Assembly: GCF_009733595.1 (NCBI RefSeq)
Contig: NZ_WOFH01000007.1
Coordinates: forward strand, 62,001 to 126,000
Length of the DNA stretch: 64,000 nt
DNA from: Actinomadura litoris
GTDB taxonomy: Bacteria > Actinomycetota > Actinomycetes > Streptosporangiales > Streptosporangiaceae
Direction: 5' to 3'
Shown here: in pieces, positions 1-7,012 of the stretch
How positions within the stretch are numbered: position 1 is the first letter of the stretch
How the letters are laid out: each line of letters opens with the position of its first letter
Translations under genes and position numbers: made by a program
The notes under the pieces: model-generated
The model's input: the letters and a program-made list of their open reading frames with translations, nothing else
Database searches by the model: none
What the model was told of the DNA's origin: nothing

Positions 1-1
1 G

Positions 2-367
2 GGCGAGTTCACCGACGACTACTTCGCCGGGCCCGAGCCGGATCCCGCGGCCTTCGGGATGCCCGCCGAGGACGACGGCTCCCGCGACGACCCGCTGCTG
101 TCCGACCGGTCCCAGGCGGTCGGCGAGTACCGTCCCGACGCCCGCGCGCTCGCCGCCGCGCCGACCCGGGTCGTGATCGCGGTGGGCGAGGAGTCCAAGG
201 ACACCCTCACCGGGCGCACCGCGGTGGCGACCGCCGAACTCCTCGGGCAGGAGCCGGCGGTGTTCCCGAGCCACCACGGCGGCTTCGTCGGCGGCGACTC
301 CGGGTTCGCCGGGAAGCCGGAGGAGTTCGCGCGCCGGCTCCGCGAGGTCCTCGACGGCGCGGGCTGA
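2..367 (+). CDS. alpha/beta-hydrolase family protein, C-terminal fragment
   Basis: An open frame runs in from the left edge and stops at 367, so the N-terminus lies outside the window. The 121 visible residues include a beta-strand/turn segment (TRVVIAVGEES, about residues 56-66) and a His-His-Gly-Gly turn (PSHHGGF, about 90-96) before a terminal helix (EEFARRLREVL). This is the usual end of an alpha/beta-hydrolase, where the His would be the catalytic base. The nucleophile and acid are not visible, so the substrate cannot be named. A long hairpin follows at once, marking the end of a transcription unit. It is probably outside the ansamycin cluster. Confidence 0.6.
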   Translation, partial: GEFTDDYFAGPEPDPAAFGMPAEDDGSRDDPLLSDRSQAVGEYRPDARALAAAPTRVVIAVGEESKDTLTGRTAVATAELLGQEPAVFPSHHGGFVGGDSGFAGKPEEFARRLREVLDGAG

Positions 368-386
368 CGTCCCCCTGTGCCGCGAT

Positions 387-431
387 CATGGGTGCGGGGC
401 GGGAGCGTGTCGCTCCCGCCCCGCACCCATG
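387..431 (+). terminator. strong intrinsic-type hairpin
   Basis: The arms 388-407 and 411-430 are perfectly complementary over 20 bp around a TGT loop, and one more C-G pair (387/431) extends the stem. It starts 20 bp after the stop of the partial hydrolase gene and lies between two convergent genes (the LPMO ends at 516), so it can serve both. There is no long T-tract, which is common in actinomycetes. Confidence 0.85.
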
Positions 432-515
432 GCTCCGACGAGGGCGGTATGAGATCCCGAATCGCGTCACGCACTCATTCCGCCATCCGCGTCGTGCCGC
501 CGCGAAAGTGACGGA

Positions 516-1019
516 TCAATGCACGTCGAGGTCGATGCACGCGTAGAAGGCGTTGGCGGTGTCGGCGATGTTCCAGACCGCGAGGACTTTCTGCCGCCCG
601 GTGACCCCACCGAGGTTGACCGTGTGGGACGAGCCGCTTCCGCCGAACGTCGCGATGCGCCGGCCGCCGAGGAAGTAGTCGTAGCTCCTCGTGCTGTGGC
701 GGGCCGTGAACGTCCAGGAGAAGGTCACGCTCTGGCCGACCGAGGCGGCCTTCCACGGCTTGCTGTCGTCGTCGAGGTCGGCGAACCTTGAGTTTCCGCC
801 GCTGCAACTCTGGAGCCCCTTCGGGCCCTCCACGCTCTGCGGTTCCCACCTGATCTCGCCGCACTTGACGGTCCCCTGCGCGCACTGGGCCTGCCGGCTC
901 GGTGGCGAGTTGACGTAGCCGTGGGCGAGGGCGGTGGTGGCGGGGAGCACCACGGTGACGAGCGGGGCGATTCCCACGCCCGCCGCGATCGCGGCGAACC
1001 TGCGTCGTGATGACTTCAT
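516..1019 (-). CDS. secreted AA10 lytic polysaccharide monooxygenase
   Basis: A 167-residue protein with an arginine-rich signal peptide (MKSSRRRF, then a hydrophobic stretch ending ALA). Cleavage would expose a mature N-terminus beginning HGYVNSPPSR. The N-terminal His and a second His in the FTARHSTRSY segment form the copper histidine brace typical of AA10 enzymes, which oxidatively cleave chitin or cellulose outside the cell. Four cysteines and the FYACIDLDVH ending fit the family. The mature part is only about 134 residues and has no carbohydrate-binding module, so it is a compact single-domain form. The start at 1019 is chosen because it gives a clean signal peptide and has AGGGA upstream; an in-frame ATG at 1085 would add 22 unlikely residues. 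Probably a flanking gene unrelated to the ansamycin pathway. Confidence 0.88.
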   Translation of the reverse strand: MKSSRRRFAAIAAGVGIAPLVTVVLPATTALAHGYVNSPPSRQAQCAQGTVKCGEIRWEPQSVEGPKGLQSCSGGNSRFADLDDDSKPWKAASVGQSVTFSWTFTARHSTRSYDYFLGGRRIATFGGSGSSHTVNLGGVTGRQKVLAVWNIADTANAFYACIDLDVH

Positions 1020-1364
1020 GCGGAGTTCCCTGTTTTCGGGGTGGTCAGGTTTTCTCACGGGCGCCGGCCGGCGGGCAGCCGGCATTTTCGGGAGCGGGCT
1101 CGGCGGATGGATGATGGAGGGGAGCGGGGCATGCGAACTCCATCAATAGGAATTTTCCTATTCGGTGGTTGGACGTTAACTCTCCGTCCGTTCAGTGGCA
1201 AGACGCCGCCAGTGCCCGCTGATTCACAGGCGCCATACCGGCCCAGGCCAGAACCCGAACCAGTCCGGCCCGCCGGGAATAATCGTCACAGTGTTCCCAG
1301 GATCGGCCGATCGGTCGGCAACAAATGCCTATAAGACGGGGACGAATCCCCCGCCGGCACGCGG
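1020..1364. other. 345-bp non-coding stretch between LPMO and glycosyltransferase
   Basis: No supportable gene. The part next to 1020 should carry the LPMO promoter and leader. An 18-bp palindrome lies at 1145-1162, and a 12-bp perfect palindrome (GATCGGCCGATC, 1301-1312) lies 53-64 bp beyond the glycosyltransferase stop. The latter has no loop or T-run, so I do not call it a terminator. Short open frames here read through GC-rich sequence without a ribosome site. Confidence 0.6.
1145..1162. promoter_or_regulatory. perfect inverted repeat AATAGGAA-TT-TTCCTATT
   Basis: Two 8-bp arms with a TT spacer form an AT-rich palindrome in otherwise GC-rich DNA, 126 bp upstream of the LPMO start. The half-site AATAGGAA (TTCCTATT on the other strand) recurs at 3707-3714 and 6855-6862 in the other intergenic regions of this sugar-gene block. 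It could be an operator. The TATTC part also resembles an actinomycete -10 element, so the two readings are not separable by eye. Confidence 0.4.
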
Positions 1365-2597
1365 TCAGGCGGCGTCCGAGGCGAGGTGTTCGAGCGCGGT
1401 GACGAGCCGCGCCGGGGTGGGCCGGGCCAGCATCTCCTTGCGCAGCCCGGCCGCGCCGTCGCGGTAGGCGGGGTCGCCGACCAGGCTCTCGACGGCCGAG
1501 CGCAGCGCGGCGGGGACCGCCTCGTGGCCGCGCAGGTGCAGGCCCGCCCCGGCGGCGGCGAGGCGGCGGCCGGCGGCCTCCTGCTCGGAGGCGAACGTGG
1601 CGGTCAACTGGGGGACGCCCGCCCAGAGCGCGGTCATCGCGCTGCCGCTGCCGCCGTGGTGGACGACGGCGGCGCAGTCCGGCAGCACGGCCATCAGCGG
1701 GACGTGCTCGGCGACGCGGACGCCCTCGGGCACCGCGCCGAGGGCGGCCACGTCCCCGGCGGTCGCCGTGACGACCACCTCGCAGCCGAGGCCGTCCAGG
1801 GCCTCCAGGATGGCCGGGAGCAGGTAGGAGTTCGGGCCGGTGGTCGCGGTCAGCGCCGTCGACCAGGTCACGCAGACCCTCGGGCGGCCGGGCGCGGGCG
1901 GTTCCAGCGCCCACGGCGGGACGGGCGTGGTCCCGTTGAACGGGACGTAGGCGTAGGGCAGGCGCTCGGCCGGGGCCGGCACGTCCAGCGACGGCGGGCA
2001 GGGGTCCAGGACGCGTTCGATCATGTCCAGGTCGAACGCGTCCTGGCCGTGGCGGGGGAAGGACCCGCTGTGGTCGGTGGGGACGATGCGCATGTGCTCG
2101 GGCTCGTGGGTGCCGACCGGGCCCCACAGGCTCAGCGCGGACGGCACGCCCGTGGCCCGCGCCGCGAGCAGCCCCTCCAGGCTGGCCGGGTCGTGCAGGA
2201 CCAGGTGCGGCCGCCAGGCGCGCGCGAACTCCACGCTCGCGTCGAAGCCCCGGGCGGCCCGCTCGGCGAGCGCCGGGGCGACCTCGTCCCGGAAGGCCGC
2301 GAGGTCGAAGTCCGCGAGGTCGTCCAGCGGTTCGCCGGTGAGCGGGTGCGGGGGCAGCCAGGGGTAGGGCCAGTCACCCTCGGCCGCCTCCCGGTACGCC
2401 TGGAGGCGGAGCCGGGTGATGACCCTCATGCCGTCCAGGACGGGCACCGGGAGCAGGCCCGTCCGGCCGACCGCCGCCGTCTGGTCGGGGGTGCAGAGCA
2501 CCCGCACCTCGTGCCCCGCCGCCTGCAGCGCCCAGCCCTGCGGGACGAGCGCGGAGTAGTGGGTCGCCTGCGAGGACACGGTGAACAGGACCCGCAC
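1365..2597 (-). CDS. GT1-family antibiotic glycosyltransferase (macrolide/anthracycline type)
   Basis: A 410-residue GT-B fold enzyme. The N-terminal domain begins with the acceptor-side pattern MRVLFTVSSQATHYSALVPQ. The C-terminal domain has the nucleotide-sugar signature VVHHGGSGSAMTALWAGVPQ near residues 312-331, as in enzymes that move dTDP-deoxysugars to polyketides (EryCIII, DesVII relatives). Some relatives need a P450-like helper protein, and none is seen in this window. The gene lies beside the dTDP-deoxysugar genes (3.8-8.5 kb), so it is the best candidate for attaching that sugar to the ansamycin. It reads away from the GST-type gene, 40 bp behind it, and may share its promoter. 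Sugar and attachment site are inference. Confidence 0.87.
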   Translation of the reverse strand: MRVLFTVSSQATHYSALVPQGWALQAAGHEVRVLCTPDQTAAVGRTGLLPVPVLDGMRVITRLRLQAYREAAEGDWPYPWLPPHPLTGEPLDDLADFDLAAFRDEVAPALAERAARGFDASVEFARAWRPHLVLHDPASLEGLLAARATGVPSALSLWGPVGTHEPEHMRIVPTDHSGSFPRHGQDAFDLDMIERVLDPCPPSLDVPAPAERLPYAYVPFNGTTPVPPWALEPPAPGRPRVCVTWSTALTATTGPNSYLLPAILEALDGLGCEVVVTATAGDVAALGAVPEGVRVAEHVPLMAVLPDCAAVVHHGGSGSAMTALWAGVPQLTATFASEQEAAGRRLAAAGAGLHLRGHEAVPAALRSAVESLVGDPAYRDGAAGLRKEMLARPTPARLVTALEHLASDAA

Positions 2598-2637
2598 GTG
2601 GACGCTCCCCCCGACGAAGACGGCACACCGACGCCGG

Positions 2638-3627
2638 TCAGGACGCGAGGCGGTCCCGGTCGTGCGGCTCGTCCCAGTCTGCCCGGTGGGGCTCGACCTC
2701 GATGCGGGACACGGCGGGATCGAGGAACGGCGGCCCGAGGTGGGTGAAGGCGTCCAGGTCGGTGGTCTCGCGGAAGGCGCGCCGCGAGTACAGGTCGCGG
2801 GCGTATCCCCACAGGTGCGGGAAGTCGACCAGGCGGCGCTCGCTGATCTTGCAGAACGGGTTGTAGGTGAGGTCGAAGCGGGCCAGCGTCACCCACAGCC
2901 GGACGTCCGACTCGGTGATCGCGTCGCCGTGCAGGAAGCGGCGGGTGGCGAGGCGCTCGTCCAGGCCGTCCAGCGTGGCGATCACGCGGCCGCGCAGCTC
3001 GGCGTACGCCTCGTCGGACGCGGCGCCCGCGACCCGGTAGTTGCCGTCGTTGAAGTTGACGTAGATGTGATCGTTCAGCTCGTCGATCTCGTCCCGCAGC
3101 TCCACCGGGTAGAGGTGGACGGTCGGGTCGCCGAACTCCTCGAACTGGGTGCCGAGGTCGATCGTGAGGTTGAAGAAGTCGTTGCTGACGATCCCCTTGG
3201 TCGTCCGGTCCCAGAGCACGGGGACCGACACGTGGCCGCCGTAGCCGGGCTCGGTCGCCTCGTAGGCCTCGCGCAGGAACCGGAAGCCGTTGACCGGGTC
3301 GGCGCCGCGCCTCTCCCGGAAGGCCCAGCCCCGCCCGTCCCGCTCGTCGTCCACGTAGGAGAGGGAGACGACGTCTTCGAGCCCCTTCAGGATCCGGACG
3401 ATGGCCGAGCGGTGCGCCCACGGGCACCGGTGCGAGACGTAGAGGTGGTAGCGCCCCGGCTCGGCCCTGTAGCCGCTCGACCCGTCGGCGGTGACGCGCG
3501 CCTGGAAGGGGTAGCGGGGCCGGTTCCAGCCGCCGTTGTCCACCTTGAGCGCGGTGGCCCCGTAGACGCCGTGCTTGTCGAGGTCCACGGCGTCGGCGTA
3601 GACGGGGGCGGCGGTCGGCGTGCTCAT
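2638..3627 (-). CDS. xi-class GST-type (glutathionyl/mycothiyl-)hydroquinone reductase
   Basis: A 329-residue protein of the YqjG/ECM4/PcpF family. It carries the signature SHRCPWAHRS near residue 64, whose Cys is the catalytic thiol, followed by an all-alpha GST C-domain (FLHGDAITESDVRLWVTLARFD). Family members remove a thiol adduct from quinones or hydroquinones. Actinomycetes use mycothiol rather than glutathione, so the in vivo adduct may be mycothiyl or another thiol. In an AHBA-derived locus, where hydroquinone/quinone cores are expected, this suggests repair or detoxification of thiol-trapped product (inference). Start 3627 (MSTPT) is preferred over an upstream in-frame ATG at 3684, because GGAG precedes it at normal distance and the family N-terminus matches. 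Confidence 0.85.
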   Translation of the reverse strand: MSTPTAAPVYADAVDLDKHGVYGATALKVDNGGWNRPRYPFQARVTADGSSGYRAEPGRYHLYVSHRCPWAHRSAIVRILKGLEDVVSLSYVDDERDGRGWAFRERRGADPVNGFRFLREAYEATEPGYGGHVSVPVLWDRTTKGIVSNDFFNLTIDLGTQFEEFGDPTVHLYPVELRDEIDELNDHIYVNFNDGNYRVAGAASDEAYAELRGRVIATLDGLDERLATRRFLHGDAITESDVRLWVTLARFDLTYNPFCKISERRLVDFPHLWGYARDLYSRRAFRETTDLDAFTHLGPPFLDPAVSRIEVEPHRADWDEPHDRDRLAS

Positions 3628-3704
3628 CAGTCCGTCTCCAAGGGAGGTCAAGGGGGGCGCGAGGGAGCGGTCCAAGCGAACCACCGCCCCGACGGCCAGT
3701 CAAC

Positions 3705-3729
3705 TATTCCTATTCTTTAAATAGGGAAT
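3705..3729. promoter_or_regulatory. imperfect AT-rich inverted repeat in the GST/rmlA divergent region
   Basis: TATTCCTATT (3705-3714) faces AATAGGGAAT (3720-3729) across a 5-bp gap. It matches the palindrome at 1145-1162 except for one extra G. It lies 78 bp upstream of the GST-type gene and about 80 bp upstream of rmlA, so it can act on either direction. Confidence 0.4.
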
Positions 3730-3741
3730 TCGCGTCGCCGC

Positions 3742-3769
3742 TAGGGGTTCCCGGCGCGACGATAGGGGG
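3742..3769 (+). promoter_or_regulatory. two TAGGGG boxes upstream of rmlA
   Basis: TAGGGG at 3742-3747 and TAGGGGG at 3763-3769 lie in the same orientation as rmlA, 36-63 bp upstream of its start. They resemble the paired AGGGG boxes found upstream of the PKS, AHBA, 3-ketoreductase, PPOX and ABC-transporter genes, but the spacing here is 21 bp instead of 11-12. I treat it as a likely variant site of the same regulator. Confidence 0.35.
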
Positions 3770-3804
3770 ACCGCGCGCCGGTCCGCCGTCCGACGATGGC
3801 AATC

Positions 3805-4869
3805 ATGAAAGCCCTGGTCCTTTCGGGCGGGTCCGGAACACGGCTGCGCCCCATCACCCACACGTCCGCGAAACAGCTCGTGCCCGTCGGGAACAAACCG
3901 GTCCTGTTCTACGGGCTGGAGGCCATCGCCGAGGCGGGCATCACCGAGGTCGGCATCGTGGTCGGGGAGACCGCCGCCGAGATCGAGCGGGCCGTCGGCG
4001 ACGGGTCGCGGTTCGGCCTGCGGGTCACCTACCTCCGGCAGGAGGCGCCGCTCGGCCTGGCGCACGGCGTCCTCATCGCGCGCGAGTTCCTCGGCGAGGA
4101 CGACTTCCTGCTGTTCCTCGGCGACAACTTCATCGTCGGCGGCGTGAGCGGTGTCGTGTCCGGGTTCCGCGCGGACCCGTGCGACGCGCGGCTGCTGCTC
4201 ACGCAGGTGCCGGACCCGAGCCGCTTCGGCGTCGCCGAGCTGGGCCCGGACGGGCGGATCATCGGCATCGAGGAGAAGCCGCGCCGCCCGCGCAGCGACC
4301 TGGCGCTGGTCGGGGTGTACCTGTTCGGCCCGGCGGTCCACCGCGCGGTCCGCGCGATCGCGCCGTCGGCCCGGGGGGAGCTGGAGATCAGCGACGCCAT
4401 CCAGTGGCTGCTGGACGAGGGCCTGGACGTGCGCTCGACGACGATCACGGGCTACTGGAAGGACACCGGCGACGTCGACGACATGCTGGAGGCCAACCGC
4501 ACGGTGCTGGAGGGCCTGGAGCACAAGGTCGAGGGCGACGTCGACGCCGACACCGAGATCATCGGACGGGTCCGCATCGCGGCCGGCGCGATCGTGAAGG
4601 GGTCGCGCATCGTGGGCCCGGCGATCATCGGCGCGGACGCCCGGATCGTCGGCTCCTACGTCGGCCCGTTCACCTCCATCGCCGACGGCGTCCGCCTGGA
4701 GGACAGCGAGATCGAGTACTCGATCGTGCTGGACGGCTCGTCCATCCAGGGCGTGCGGCCGATCGAGGCGTCCCTGGTCGGGCGGGCCGTGGAGGTCACC
4801 CCCGCCGCCCGCACCCGCGCCGCCCACCGGCTCGTCCTCGGCGACTACAGCAGGGTGCGGATCTCATGA
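3805..4869 (+). CDS. rmlA: glucose-1-phosphate thymidylyltransferase (long StrD/RmlA-like form)
   Basis: A 354-residue nucleotidyltransferase that makes dTDP-glucose from dTTP and glucose-1-phosphate. The N-terminus MKALVLSGGSGTRLRPIT is the nucleotide-binding signature, followed by LVPVGNKPVLFYGLE. Residues from about 250 on form hexapeptide-like turns (IIGRVRIAAGAIV, SRIVGPAIIGADARIV), the left-handed beta-helix tail of the longer antibiotic-cluster enzymes. ATG codons at 3796 and 3805 are both in frame; 3805 fits the family start better. Neither has a Shine-Dalgarno site, so translation may be leaderless. The stop overlaps the rmlB start (ATGA, 4866-4869). First step of the deoxysugar branch. 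Confidence 0.9.
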   Translation: MKALVLSGGSGTRLRPITHTSAKQLVPVGNKPVLFYGLEAIAEAGITEVGIVVGETAAEIERAVGDGSRFGLRVTYLRQEAPLGLAHGVLIAREFLGEDDFLLFLGDNFIVGGVSGVVSGFRADPCDARLLLTQVPDPSRFGVAELGPDGRIIGIEEKPRRPRSDLALVGVYLFGPAVHRAVRAIAPSARGELEISDAIQWLLDEGLDVRSTTITGYWKDTGDVDDMLEANRTVLEGLEHKVEGDVDADTEIIGRVRIAAGAIVKGSRIVGPAIIGADARIVGSYVGPFTSIADGVRLEDSEIEYSIVLDGSSIQGVRPIEASLVGRAVEVTPAARTRAAHRLVLGDYSRVRIS

Positions 4870-5834
4870 CGCGGCTCCTGGTCACGGGCGGCGCCGGGTT
4901 CATCGGCTCGCACTACGTGCGGCGGCTGCTCGGCCCCGAGGGGCCCGGCGACGTGTCGGTCACGGTCCTGGACGCGCTCACCTACGCGGGCAACCGGGCG
5001 AACCTGGCCGAGGTCGAGGGGCATCCGGGGTACCGGTTCGTCCACGGCGACATCTGCGACGCCGGCCTCGTCGCCGGGCTGGTCGCCGAGCACGACGAGG
5101 TCGTGCACTTCGCCGCCGAGTCCCACGTGGACCGCTCGATCGAGGCGGCGGCGGCGTTCGTGCGCACCAACGTCGTCGGGACGGGCACGCTGCTGGACGC
5201 GGCGCTCCGCGCGGACCTGCGGACGTTCGTCCACGTGTCCACCGACGAGGTCTACGGGTCGGTGGAGGAGGGGTCCACGGCCGAGACCGCGCCGCTGCGG
5301 CCCAGCTCGCCGTACGCCGCGTCCAAGGCCGCCGGGGACCTGCTCGCCCTCTCCTACCACCGCACGCACGGCCTGGACGTGCGGGTGACGCGCTGCTCCA
5401 ACAACTACGGGCCCTTCCACCACCCGGAGAAGCTCATCCCCCTGTTCGTGACCCGCCTGTTGGAGGGGCGGCGCGTCCCGCTGTACGGCGACGGGCTGAA
5501 CGTCCGGGACTGGCTGCACGTGGACGACCACACCCGCGCCGTCGAGCTGGTGCGCGCCAAGGGCGCCCCGGGCGAGGTCTACAACATCGGCGGCGGGACG
5601 CACCTCACCAACCGGGAGCTGACCGGGCTGCTCCTGGAGGCGACCGGCACCGGCTGGGACCTGGTCGAGCGCGTCGCCGACCGCAAGGGGCACGACCGCC
5701 GGTACGCGGTCGACGACGGCAAGATCCGCGCCGAGCTGGGCTACGAGCCGCGGACCGGGCTCGGCTCCGGGCTCGCCGCGACCGTCACGTGGTACCGGGA
5801 GAACCGGCACTGGTGGGCGCCGGCGCGGTCCTGA
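4866..5834 (+). CDS. rmlB: dTDP-glucose 4,6-dehydratase
   Basis: A 322-residue extended SDR enzyme that converts dTDP-glucose to dTDP-4-keto-6-deoxyglucose with tightly bound NAD. Visible motifs are TGGAGFIGSHYV at the N-terminus (Rossmann turn), the catalytic STDEVYG segment, SPYAASKAAGD (YxxxK) and the RCSNNYGPFHHPEKLIP block that marks this family. It is translationally coupled to rmlA. Its 3' end overlaps the convergent 3-ketoreductase gene by 50 bp, an unusually long convergent overlap. No rmlC or rmlD is present, so the locus does not make dTDP-rhamnose by the standard route. Confidence 0.92.
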   Translation: MTRLLVTGGAGFIGSHYVRRLLGPEGPGDVSVTVLDALTYAGNRANLAEVEGHPGYRFVHGDICDAGLVAGLVAEHDEVVHFAAESHVDRSIEAAAAFVRTNVVGTGTLLDAALRADLRTFVHVSTDEVYGSVEEGSTAETAPLRPSSPYAASKAAGDLLALSYHRTHGLDVRVTRCSNNYGPFHHPEKLIPLFVTRLLEGRRVPLYGDGLNVRDWLHVDDHTRAVELVRAKGAPGEVYNIGGGTHLTNRELTGLLLEATGTGWDLVERVADRKGHDRRYAVDDGKIRAELGYEPRTGLGSGLAATVTWYRENRHWWAPARS

Positions 5835-6813
5835 CCGGTCCCGCGGCGGCGTGCCGCCGCACCTCGTCGACCAGCCGGGCCTGCTCCAGCACCAGCGCGC
5901 CCTCCAGGACGGACGGGACGCCGTCGCGGACGCGCCGCACGAACGCCGTGACCGCGCCGGCGAAGTGGTCCTCGGCGGGCAGCGTCAGCTCCTCGGCGTG
6001 GTCCTGGCGCTCGATCCGCAGCACCGGGCGGTGCGCCGCCGACGGCGTGTACGCCCACAGCAGCTCGATCCGCCCGGTGCTCCCCCACAGCGCGTACCGG
6101 GAGCGGTAGGAGCGGTCCGCTCCCCACGTCAGGTGGGCGGTCTCGCCGCCGGGCGCGGTCAGCAACGCCGCGCCGGACACGTCCACGTCCCGCTCGGCGT
6201 CGAACCGCAGGTGCGCGCCGCGCACCTCCAGGCCGGACCCGAAATAGAGGAGGGCCGTGCGCACCGGATAGACCCCGGCGTCGGTCAGCACCCCTCCCCC
6301 GAGGTCGGTCCGGTAGATGTTGCGGCCGTCGGGCATCGGGGGGAACCCGAACTCGGCGGTCAGCGCGCGCGGCTCCCCGATCGCGCCCTGCGCCACCAGC
6401 TCCTGGACGCGCGCGTGCTGGGAATGGCACAGGAACATGAAACTCTCCAGCAGCGCCAGGCCGCGCGAGGCGGCGAGCGCGACCAGCACCCGGGTGTCCT
6501 CGGCGGTGGCGGTGAGCGGCTTCTCCGCCAGCACATGGCGGCCGGACTCCAGCGCCCGGCTCACCCACGCGAAGTGCAGCTTCGCGGGCAGCGGGACGTA
6601 CACCGCGTCGAGGTCGGCGCGCTCCAGCAGCGCCTCGTAGCCGGTCACCGGCTCCCCGCCGAACCGTTCGGCGAAGCGCCGCGCCTTGGCCGGGTCGCGG
6701 CTGGCGATCGCCGTCAGCCGCACGTCCGGGTGGGCGGCCAGGGCCGGGAGCGTGCGCCGCCAGGCGATGTCCGCGCAGCCGATGACGCCGATTCTCAAGG
6801 GTGCCGAATTCAC
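5785..6813 (-). CDS. Gfo/Idh/MocA oxidoreductase, probable NDP-hexose 3-ketoreductase
   Basis: A 342-residue NAD(P)-dependent enzyme. The Rossmann turn IGVIGCADIAWRR lies near the N-terminus, the EKPLTAT motif near residue 97, and a substrate-binding C-domain follows. Relatives in antibiotic clusters (TylCI, UrdT type) reduce the 3-keto group left by the 2,3-dehydratase, and that dehydratase is the divergent neighbour at 7013. Together they would give a 2,6-dideoxy-4-ketosugar. I chose the GTG at 6813 because GGAGG lies 8 bp before it; an ATG at 6828 is in frame but poorly served. The exact sugar cannot be read from sequence. Confidence 0.82.
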   Translation of the reverse strand: MNSAPLRIGVIGCADIAWRRTLPALAAHPDVRLTAIASRDPAKARRFAERFGGEPVTGYEALLERADLDAVYVPLPAKLHFAWVSRALESGRHVLAEKPLTATAEDTRVLVALAASRGLALLESFMFLCHSQHARVQELVAQGAIGEPRALTAEFGFPPMPDGRNIYRTDLGGGVLTDAGVYPVRTALLYFGSGLEVRGAHLRFDAERDVDVSGAALLTAPGGETAHLTWGADRSYRSRYALWGSTGRIELLWAYTPSAAHRPVLRIERQDHAEELTLPAEDHFAGAVTAFVRRVRDGVPSVLEGALVLEQARLVDEVRRHAAAGPVRTAPAPTSAGSPGTT

Positions 6814-6878
6814 CGACACGACCTCCATCCACGAAAGGGCAGAATCGCGACGAGAATAGGAACGGCGCGGCCCGCGCT

Positions 6879-6930
6879 CCCCCCTGACGTGCCGTCCTCC
6901 ATCCCCGGACACCCCCCTTATCTCCCCCCT
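6879..6930 (-). promoter_or_regulatory. AGGGG direct-repeat motif upstream of the 3-ketoreductase gene
   Basis: On the plus strand CCCCCCT occurs at 6912-6918 and 6924-6930, 12 bp apart, with a third copy at 6879-6885. Read on the minus strand these are AGGGGGG boxes upstream of the ketoreductase, and the pair lies about 100 bp from its start. A TATTCT hexamer (-10-like, minus strand; the complement is within 6853-6858) follows the third copy by about 20 bp. The divergent 2,3-dehydratase starts at 7013, so the site may serve both genes. Confidence 0.5.
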
Positions 6931-7012
6931 GACCACCGGCCGCGAACATCACGGACCACCGCCGCGGCACGCATATTGGAGTCCTTTGTAAGGGTATTTC
7001 TTGGGAGGGCCG

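Noticed and set aside
1301-1312. Palindrome GATCGGCCGATC as the glycosyltransferase terminator.
   Set aside because: Six-base arms with no loop and no T-run; such GC palindromes arise often by chance here.
3805-6813. A dTDP-L-rhamnose operon.
   Set aside because: rmlC and rmlD are absent, while a 2,3-dehydratase and a Gfo/Idh/MocA 3-ketoreductase show a 2-deoxysugar route.
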